Part shown: positions 53,103 to 64,000 of the stretch, piece by piece | How the letters are laid out: every line of letters begins with the position of its first letter | Position numbering within the stretch: the stretch's first letter is position 1 | DNA from: Neonectria sp. B-13 | Taxonomy: Eukaryota; Ascomycota; Sordariomycetes; Hypocreales; Nectriaceae | Reading direction: 5' to 3' | Assembly (NCBI GenBank): GCA_002682825.1 | Contig: NOKP01000030.1 | Coordinates: 381,924 to 445,923, forward strand | DNA length: 64,000 bases | The notes under the pieces: model-generated | The model's database searches: none | What the model saw: the letters and a program-made list of their open reading frames with translations, nothing else | What the model was told of the DNA's origin: nothing | Translations under genes and position numbers: made by a program

Positions 53103-54560
53103 CTATTTCTGTTGCTTTCCCTTCTTGCAAAGCCAAAGGCTACCAGCCAGCAAGCTCGAGCCCACAAGCATAGTAACTCCGCAAAAGACGATCAAGCCCA
53201 TGAGTTGAACGCCTGACCCCTCTTGCGTTGTCCCGTTACCAACGATGGCCCCTTGAATTGGTAAACCTGTTAAGCTCGCAATGGAAATGATCGCAAAATA
53301 AGTGCCAAGCATAACTCCAAAATCGTTCGTGTGGCCTCCCGCAACTTCAATGAGTGCAGGTGTCATTAAAGAAACATATGCTCCCGATGTAAAGCCAAAG
53401 AAGATTGCAAAGACAATCAAGCCACCGAGCGAGTTCTTGTAGTTGATTGGCAGCCAAATCACTAGAATCGTAATGCCAGAGGCGGCAGCCATTATTGTCA
53501 GGAATTTGAGGTTGCCGACTCGGTCAGAGAATATGTTTGGGACAATACGGCCTGGGATTGAAGCGGCGCTAGCGGAGTTGTCAGTATGCTGCCTTCAGTG
53601 TCATGCGGAAAACTCACTTGACGATGGACACGGTGTACAAAGCAACAGATGCCGTTGAAGAGTTGTTGTCGGCGAAAAGTGGGAGATAGTTGAAGGGCCC
53701 AAAAAGCCCCCAGAAGAACATAAAGCTTCCCGCGGCAAACAGCAAGTAGGTGGGTTTCTTGAGGGTTGCAAGGCTGATGAGTTCACGTCGTCCGGCAAGA
53801 CCTTTGGGTGGGCGAGCCGTTGTAACCAGCAGATTCGCCACGACAAGCATAACTCCGATCATGAGTGCTGTCCATCTCAGCGTGGCTCGGAACCCAACCT
53901 TGTCAAACAAGCGCGCAAGCATGATTGGAAAGACGACACCGCCTAGAGTTGCAATCAGCACAAGTATGTCTCTCATTGAGAAGAGACCTTACCGCATGAA
54001 CTTCCACTGGCAACAATACCCAGTGCGAGTGCCCGCTTAGTGGTAAAGAATTGACCTGCCGCGACCAAACCAGGAACAAAGGTTCCGGCCGCCCCAAGAC
54101 CAAAGCATAGAGACTGGGCCAAGAAGATTTGCCAGTACTCATGTGCGAAAGACAATGCGATAAGTCCACCTACCGAGAACAGCGTTGCGACCATCAGGAT
54201 CGGGCGGGTTCCAAACATGTCAACACCAAGGCCGACCGGCTGAGATAAAAGAAACATCAGGAATAGCTGCATCGTCAGAATCCAGGAAATGTCCGAGGCC
54301 GACTTGTTCGGCAGAATCTCCTTTTCGTAAACATATTGAAAGGATCCGAGTCTTCAGCTAGCATCAGCTGGATGTACATAGTATGGGTAGCTAAGAAACA
54401 CTCACGCATTAATGAATCCAAAAGAACAAAACTGGCAGAGCCACCCGCCGGCGACAGTACGCCAAGCTTGGTTTCCACCATTTGGAGGTGGCGTAGCCGC
54501 GGGAGAGGGGACCTGAGTATTCGTCGGAGGTGGTGGCTTAGGGTCGCTGGTCGTGGACAT
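53103..54560 (-). CDS. Monocarboxylate-transporter-like MFS protein
   Basis: Four exons (54560-54406, 54351-53993, 53942-53618, 53568-53103) give 434 residues. A short cytosolic Pro-rich head (DPKPPPPTNTQVPSP) is followed by the family hallmark AWRTVAGGWLCQFCSFGFIN in the first helix. GSFQYVYEKEIL and SDISWILTMQLFLMFLL come next, then the GTRPILMVATLFSVGGLIALS region, and a second six-helix half ending LLAGSLWLCKKGKQQK. These match the fungal MCT (SLC16-like) group, which moves monocarboxylates or, in several clusters, secondary metabolites. It should be in the plasma membrane. The first helix and the conserved FGFIN are intact. Substrate unknown. Confidence 0.88.
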
Positions 54561-55627
54561 GTTGAAAAGCTGAGTGAGCAAGACGACTTGTGAATGAGAT
54601 TTCCTCTGGGTCAATCGAGGGCTCTGAACAAGGTAGAAACGTGAGTCAAGGGGGTTCGACTTTTGTAACGGCCGGCTCTCGGTGATGCTAGTGATACAAA
54701 GAGAGTCAAAGTGAGAGTTCCAAGAGACACCATTCCGACTTCTTTATTCACTCTCCGTCCCTTACACTCCTCTGCCATTGACCTTGAGGGTCTCCACTCT
54801 TCAAATCCTTCACATTCCGTCCTAGCCGTGCTCAGACCAGTCTCTGAGACAATCCCCAGTCTTTTATCCACAAAGCTTGTGATTCGGATCTTCGCAGGGC
54901 TCGGGATGGATCCCGGATGTTCGGATATCCATCTTAAAGTGTTGGTTGTCTAACTGCAAGGTCCCAATGACACGCAACCATACTCAAGTGCCACGAGAGC
55001 TGTGAGAGGCGAGCCTAACCCAGTCCCTGTTGGCCAGTCCCCGCTTGCAACCAACACCTCACACCGCACATAAAAGCCCTTTGTGAGTCAGTTTTATGTT
55101 GGCTCTCATCTTCGGCACAGTTACCCGGTGGCTGAGGCAGCACGAAAAGCGCATCGATGTGCCGTGCGCCGCCGGGAGTTCGCGTTTAATTCCATCTGGT
55201 CGATTCCGAAAAGTGCTCAAGGACCGGACGATTGTCGTGCCCAAAGCAAGTGGCGTGATGGACCCCATCTTGACGTCAGCAATGTCTCAAATGAAATGGG
55301 GCAAACTGACCGATCTGACAACGGAACATTGAGCTGGGGGCACCGAATTTGTGACGCAAGTACAAACAATTTACTCGGTAACGAGTACTCAGTAACATCA
55401 GAAGTGCTTCAAATTCAAGGCATTAACAGTGAACAGGTGACTTTTGATCTCTCAGTGTACCAAATGACGGAGGCCTTAATGAGGATATCAATATGCCTTG
55501 GACATATGCAGAGGTGTCAACCCAGGGATGCTAGAAGGTAGCCATTTCGACCCTTCTCACCCTTCTCGTAGATTCTGCTAAGTCAAATGGTCTGTATTTA
55601 ATTTGTCTCCAAGAATTGCAATTTTCT
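54561..55627. other. Intergenic region, no gene seen
   Basis: A 1.07-kb spacer. A plus-strand frame of about 150 codons (55083-55541) has no recognised content and no clear start context, so it is left uncalled. Confidence 0.4.
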
Positions 55628-57520
55628 TCATTTATATACCGCTGTGGCACTGGCCTGCAATGGCATTAAGTCGGCTTCTTGAAGCGACTGTTCCAACATC
55701 CTTCCCAGCCTTGCCTTTGTCTCAACGCAAACATGTTGCCATGCAAAAAGTCTCATATCTCCCTTTCCGCATCCCAGTCTGTCCGCATTTTGGCGGCTAT
55801 CGCGCCATGCGCAAATCATATCTTGTGCGTCTTTCGTGTGACCATATTCCCTGCCCCACGCATCGAGACAATTCTCTACAAAGGTGACCTCTTCTATAGC
55901 AGAGGGAACTTGGAATGGGTAAGACGGATGAATTGCAAATGTCGACAACGCAACCTGGTCGTGATCCGCATCAGAGAAATGCTGGACATGCCGCTCGTTC
56001 TCTTGACATGTTTGCCCGCTGCAAAGGTAATGCGGCAAAGTTTGAGGGGTCCTCTCGCCATCCTTCATTGACGAAACTACCAGAGAAGTGTACGAATCGT
56101 GAGATCCATGAAAGCTGTTACCCATTACGAGGAAGTGAGGCGATATTTGATCCTCAGCTGACATCAAAGCCTGAATCGAAGTGCGACTGACTTTCCAAGG
56201 CTGATCTTGCTGGAGCGGGCGATCCCCTTGTCGGCACTGCGATCTGGAGAAGCACTGCAAAAGAAGTCTCGTAATCAGATCCAACGATTGCCATTTTCGA
56301 GATTGGAAAATCTCCGCTTCAAAAACATTGACGTGATATCCTTGTGGGGTTAGCACACGAACGCTGCAAAGTTGACAAGGAAGGTTCACCTTGAGTGCAG
56401 AAGTATCTGTCTACAAGTACGATTGGAGAATGCAGCCGAGACAAGGTAGTCCTCTGGACTAGATACCCGGGAAAGCAGGCCGCTGCTGTCAACCCCTTAG
56501 GGGACTTCTGACAAGTTTGAGCTATCAGCCTTTACGAGACGTCAGTATAGTAATTGGGTCAAGTGATAATCGCAGCGCTCACTCTGAGAATCCAGTAGGG
56601 ATGGATAACCTGTCTGCGAGAGAGGAAAGCCATTCACAGCTCAGCTTCGAAAGCCAAGACTGAATATCACTAAACTCTTTACCCAGCCTCTTAGGGCCGG
56701 GATGCTTGTATGCCGAATACTGCATATCCCAATAAGGTTCCATGAGCTCCTTGGTGACCTTGTCGGTTTCGGAGATATCCATACGTCCGATAAGAGTTTC
56801 CTTGTGGTAGGAAAACTGCTTGTGTCTCGATAAAATGAAGGAGTAAATCAGAAAGCGGACAAGGGTTGGGAAATGGAGGACGTTCCAAGATGGGTCATGA
56901 GCCCCAGCATCATCCTTGGGATCCTCATCACACGAGCTTGACAAGTTCTTATCGGAAAATGACGATGTCTCCGACGAGAGGACTGATGCCAGGCTTTTAC
57001 TATGCTCCGAGTTTAGTCACCAAGCATGTGCGTGATTCGAAAGCACCCACCTCTTCCCTTGCCCAGTCCAGCCCAACTTGACCAGAAGGTTGCGAGGCGT
57101 CTCTTGGTTCGCATGAAAGCCAATCTTTCCTGGCTTTTGTTTTTCCTTTGTAAGCTTAGCACAAGCTTCTTGAGCTCGAGCGGACACCTCCTGAAGCCTG
57201 TGAACCAGATTCGCCACATATTGAGTAAAGTCTTGCCAGCCATCCGAGTCCAGCAGTAGCGTATTCCGATAAACCTCAAAGGTTTCTAGGAACATGCCTG
57301 CACGGAGGTGGCAGCCAGTATCCCCGCCATGTGCATCGAAGGCCATGAAGCCAATAGAGCTTGACGAGGTCTCGTTTCCGTGGAGGAGCTTTTGAAACAG
57401 TTGAAGAGCATCTATCGCATCCCGAGAAGCCCGAACAATGTCACCAAGCAATGCGGGGTAGGCATATTTCCGCTTGGCGTGATCGACGCTGTCATTTGTA
57501 GGAAACAGAAAGTTTGACAT
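55628..57520 (-). CDS. Unidentified multi-exon protein
   Basis: Exon 1 (57520-57051) and exon 2 (56993-56583) join in frame. The 3' part (from 56363 to 55628) has no ATG near its start, so it is most likely a further exon of the same gene rather than a separate one. A small middle exon (56529-56467, 63 bases) fits GT-AG borders and a CTGAC branch, giving 559 residues, or 538 without it. Visible segments include NFLFPTNDSVDHAKRKYAYP, LLGDIVRASRDAIDALQLF, HFPTLVRFLIYSFILSRHK and PQGYHVNVFEAEIFQSRKW. I do not recognise a domain, signal peptide or membrane helix. If the middle introns are wrong, exon 2 simply ends at TGA 56579. Confidence 0.55.
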
Positions 57521-58503
57521 GTTGTTTAGAAAGAAGAGAAAACTTTGCTTTCATCAATTCGAGGTGGCAAAGCTGGGCAGTTGAACTTGAAAGGACCTTT
57601 TTAGCAACGGAAACGGAATTCGGATATATAGTCTCGAAGTCGACGAGCCAACACACGGTGTTATGTCCGTTCCCACGAGAGTACCAAATCATCGAAATCA
57701 CTGCCCTTGACAATGATTCAGCCCCAGAAAGTCCATACGCTGAGCCGGTAAGCCGAACCTTCTAAATGTGGAAAACTGGCCAACTCGTAGCCAGTCATTA
57801 GGATGGCGTCAGCAAGTAAATTCCACTCCGCCCTATTCCTATTCCCCTTTCGTTTCTTTTCCCGGACACTCCAACACCCATCCTTCGAATCCTTCATGAA
57901 GCCTGGTGTTGGCCGAAAGGCATCTCCTGACATCTCATCCATTAGGCCGAGTTTCTCCTTTGTTCCTATTGTAGCAACCCACATGGACAGATGATCCAAC
58001 AGCTGAAGATGAGATTCGCGCGTTGTGGAGAACCTCGAGGTTGCCACCCTAGCGGCATATCGACGCCCCACAAAGAGGCTCGCTCCGTGGCAGCGACGTG
58101 GAAATGCGGAGTGCGGGCCGCTGCAAGGCACAGCCGCATGAATGGCATGTTGTTGCACACAGATGGATACACGGAGACCTCCGCTGAAGGTCTGATTCGG
58201 GTAGGCGGCAACGGATATATTGCGTTAGTAATGAGTTGCATTTTACAAGTCCAACAGCCGGTATGGCTATGGAACATCGGACCACCCACGCAGGGGCAGG
58301 GCAGTGGTAGAGGCAGGGGCAAGAAGATGTCAAGTGAAGGGAGAGAGGATTACCATTCGAGCCGGGAAAAGAACAAGCGTCATCGGTCACACTTTAGTAG
58401 TGTCACATAAAGTAATGCACCCCGTTCTCTGTGTTTCTATTCTAGACTCACTTTCAAGCCATTGTCCCATCCCCCTCTCCCACAGTCTTGTCCGAACGTT
58501 ATC
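57521..58503. other. Intergenic region, no gene seen
   Basis: A 0.98-kb spacer between divergently transcribed genes. Open frames of up to 146 codons occur on both strands but contain nothing recognised. Polypyrimidine (CCCATCCCCCTCTCCC) precedes the P450 ATG. Confidence 0.4.
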
Positions 58504-60373
58504 ATGCCACCAGGCTCCCACTTGACGTCGTCTTTGTATGAAGCGGCTGCCTTTGTTGTTTCTGTTAAAGCTTATGCTGTAGCACTTTTCATCTTAGTGG
58601 TCGTCTTTTCATGGAAAAGGGTTCGTCACACATGTCCTGGAAACAGTCGGAAACAATACGGCCTTGGCCTTTCGATTTGTTCTGCTGACTAACATCGAGG
58701 TTAGACAATAATCCGTACGAAATACAGCAGGTTTGTTCTTCATCGCCAAGGCTACTTGGTTAATCAACAAGGGGAGAGGATCCCTGAAGTCTCTGGTAAC
58801 ACACGCTTTTCACGATTCAGCCATGGGTATGTCCTCAAAACACCACCCAAGTACGAACCTAATCTGAATGGGATAGACGAGAACTGTCTCTCAGAGGTAT
58901 TACCGAATTCGATGACAAGCCTTACTTGATTTGGAACAATACCACACCTGAGATTGTTCTCTCTACGCCAGAAACTGTAAAGGCATTTTATAGCCGGCAA
59001 GCTGGAGGTTGGTCACCTCCCACGATGAACTTACCTGACTGCTAAGTTCTTTGAAGAACACGGAAAACCAGTAAATGGAAACATGGGGAATTACTTCCAT
59101 CTCTTGCTGGGCGAATGTGTTGGTGTTCAAAATGGCCGAAAGTGGAAGAGCATTCGGAGGGTTTTTGAACCTCACTTCAGCCATCGACGTGCAGTCGGAG
59201 CCATGTCCGGGTTTGAGGCCGAGATAGCCAAATGGAGGAAAGACCTCAATAAGAACTCCAACGACGAGACTGGGTTCACGGTCGACGCAGTGTCTGCTTG
59301 CCGCATTATGCCGTTTAAGCTCATTGCAATTTCTCTTTTCGGCAGCGATGTCATGAGCGATGGCGTGAGTTTTGTCCTTGAGAATCTATGCCAATTGACT
59401 AACATCAAATCTGTAACAGAGGTTCCGTCAGCTACTCGACCTTAACATCGTTCACGAGAGAATTATGATCAACACTTTCTTTGGGCGAAAGCAGACCAGT
59501 CTCATGTACAGCGCACTCTGGACGGCTTCCAAGAAAGACATGGACTTCTTTCTGGCCGGATGGAAGAGCTATGTTCTAGATGCTATACATGATGCCGAGC
59601 AGGTCAGAACATAAATCTTCAAAAGGCATAATCCATTACTAATAAGAACACAGAACCTGTATGCATCACCAATCAAGGACATATACTCCAGTGTATTGGA
59701 AGGCTCCATGACTGAAATGGAGTTTCTTCAGACTGTTGATGAAATTCTCTTTGCCAACCTGGATGTCATGTCATCAATCATGGCATTTCTACTCATTAAC
59801 CTGAGCAAGACGCAGGAAGCCCAGGAGGAGCTGCGCAACGAGATTCTGGCACAATCTTCCACAAACCCCGAGGAGCCTCAGTCCCTTAAAGCTTACGGGC
59901 AGAGAACTGACACCCTCCTCGAGTATACATGCATGGAGTCTATCCGCCTTTGTCCTGCGGCATGGTTCACTCTTCCTGAGCATGCGACAGCAGACACTGA
60001 AATAGGCGGCTACCGAGTCAAAGCCGGCACGGCGTGTATCATAGATTGGGTGAGGTTGAACACCAAGAGTCCCATCTGGTCTTTTGTGAGCAAAGAATCG
60101 GGTCAGGAAATTACTGGCAGCTCGTTCTACCCTCGTCGTTTCGAAACCTTGTCTCCGGCTCGGTATCGCTGGAGCTTCCTGCGTTTCGGCCTCGGGGGAA
60201 GGCAGTGTCTTGGGAAGAACTTCGGCACAATCATGATGAAGCAGTTTCTGATCGACGTTTTGAGTCAGTACAAACTGCAGCTGGATGGCCACGCATCTGA
60301 AAAGAGCATCGATTTGAGGGATGATAGGTTTACCGTCACTCCGACCCAGGACGTGCAGTTTGTAAAGATATGA
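58504..60373 (+). CDS. Cytochrome P450 monooxygenase
   Basis: Six exons (58504-58620, 58705-58826, 58895-59007, 59057-59364, 59420-59602, 59654-60373) give 520 residues. An N-terminal membrane anchor (AYAVALFILVVVFSW, 28-42) places it in the endoplasmic reticulum. The helix I region reads FANLDVMSS, replacing the usual AGxDT with the ANLDV form found in some fungal families. The ExxR pair is Glu376/Arg379 in YTCMESIRLCP, and the heme loop is LRFGLGGRQCLGKNF with ligand Cys466. It should oxygenate a lipid- or terpene-like substrate using NADPH-P450 reductase. The family number and substrate cannot be decided. Between NTKSPIW and SSFYPRRF the chain carries about 14 extra residues, possibly an unspliced intron. 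Confidence 0.88.
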
Positions 60374-60772
60374 CCTACAAAAACCGCGGTACTTGCTATG
60401 AATAGCCGAATCGGACTGAGAGAACAGGTGCTGTTGTGATGGGAGAACCTGGATATGTAGCATTGTCATTGTCACTGCAGTTAGAAGTTTGCCGCATGTT
60501 AGTCTTGAAATCCGCGACAAATGTTTAAGAGGCTTGGTAGAAGACCGTAAGCCCCTGCCATTCATGATAAAGAAATAAATGTGACGTTGAAGTTAAAGCT
60601 CATATGAGCCATCCTAAGTAGCACTGTATTGTCTCCCGGTGACGCTTATATATGATCGTCTTGGGATACATATTAACTAACACGTGGGTGCAAAACAACA
60701 GTTCGCAAAATAAACTCAGTATCTTGGTTATTGAATAGTAGAATAATAATCTCAAGGCAACAGCTGACGTAT
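60374..60772. other. Intergenic region between convergent genes, no gene seen
   Basis: A 399-base AT-rich spacer between the ends of the P450 and catalase-peroxidase genes, holding both 3' ends. No other signal is recognised. Confidence 0.5.
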
Positions 60773-63518
<2,746 letters not shown>

Positions 63519-64000
63519 AATGAAACGATTTGGGGGGGTTAACAAACAGTCGATGCAGAAGACAGAGGCGATGTGCTGTGACGGTCCCCAAAACTTGAAT
63601 TGGTAATGCTTCTCTACTTATGGGCTTCTCAATCTGCAGCCGGCACCGGGCGGGCGAAGCCATAAGCCCCCAGCCTTCGGAACTGCCGCAATCTTACCCG
63701 TGGGTCAGCTCTCGCTTTGCCCAATAGGTATTTAAGGTTGGGTGGGATGCTACGCGCCGGTATTACCAAGGATGTCGCGCCTTGATGATTGCCAAGATGA
63801 GACAGCCGGGATCTTCTGTTGCCATAAGGTTCCATTGCAAACTTCACCCAGTCATGACTGGCTTAAACAACGGGTACCTGTGTGGCCGGACGAAAAGTCC
63901 TCATGTGGAAGGATTGACAATTTGTCAGCGCTTGCGCGTGAAGGCTTCTTGGCATCATCCGAGGTGATAACCAATGGCTCTCCCTGTATTACAAGGACTT
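63519..64000. promoter_or_regulatory. Upstream region of the catalase-peroxidase gene
   Basis: 482 bases to the window edge. On the minus strand it includes a TTAAATAC element at about 63727-63734, roughly 210 bases upstream of the ATG. No other gene is seen. Oxidative-stress sites cannot be confirmed by eye. Confidence 0.35.

Noticed and set aside
55083..55541. A 152-codon plus-strand frame in the spacer before the unidentified gene
   Set aside because: Low similarity to real protein composition and no supporting signals.

Overview
This window is nuclear DNA of a filamentous ascomycete (Pezizomycotina, probably a sordariomycete; species not resolved). The evidence is short GT-AG introns of about 45-100 bases with CTRAC-like branch sites, Zn2Cys6 transcription factors, a CFEM-domain receptor, a DUF7136-type secreted protein, and long gene-free spacers. 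I resolved 20 intact protein-coding genes plus five interrupted or decayed coding loci. I saw no rRNA, tRNA, CRISPR array or intact transposon. Exon boundaries were set by hand from splice signals and reading-frame continuity.

Layout, left to right. 1-9.3 kb: a broken dehydrogenase fragment, an intact sorbitol/xylulose-type dehydrogenase, a Zn2Cys6 regulator, a glutathione transferase and an F-box/ankyrin protein. 10-12.6 kb: an annexin with a Pro/Gln/Gly-rich head, convergent with a GPI-type surface protein. 13.8-19.2 kb: a Zn2Cys6 regulator divergent from a Gfo/Idh/MocA oxidoreductase, then a catalase. 21.4-30.3 kb: an ORF with one nonsense codon, a secreted heme-thiolate peroxygenase-like enzyme, a CFEM 7-TM receptor and a secreted GMC oxidoreductase. 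31.2-39.9 kb: a decayed ketopantoate hydroxymethyltransferase gene, an FMN 2-hydroxy-acid oxidase, a large intronless phospholipase D-like protein, a metallo-beta-lactamase-fold hydrolase and a DUF7136 protein. 41-50 kb: a decayed beta-rich (possibly pore-forming) protein gene, an allantoate-permease-family transporter, a coiled-coil protein, a membrane protein gene with one nonsense codon and a second dehydrogenase. 50-64 kb: a 56-bp tandem repeat, a secreted LVIVD-repeat protein, a monocarboxylate-type transporter, an unidentified multi-exon gene, a cytochrome P450 and a secreted catalase-peroxidase.

What stands out is peroxide chemistry. Two flavin oxidases can make H2O2 (GMC and FMN), one secreted peroxygenase-like enzyme can use it, and two enzymes destroy it (catalase inside the cell, catalase-peroxidase outside). 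They are scattered, have separate promoters and are not one operon-like unit, so I infer a shared niche (surface or host interaction) rather than a pathway. Apart from the two regulators beside possible targets, no compact secondary-metabolite cluster with a backbone enzyme is present.
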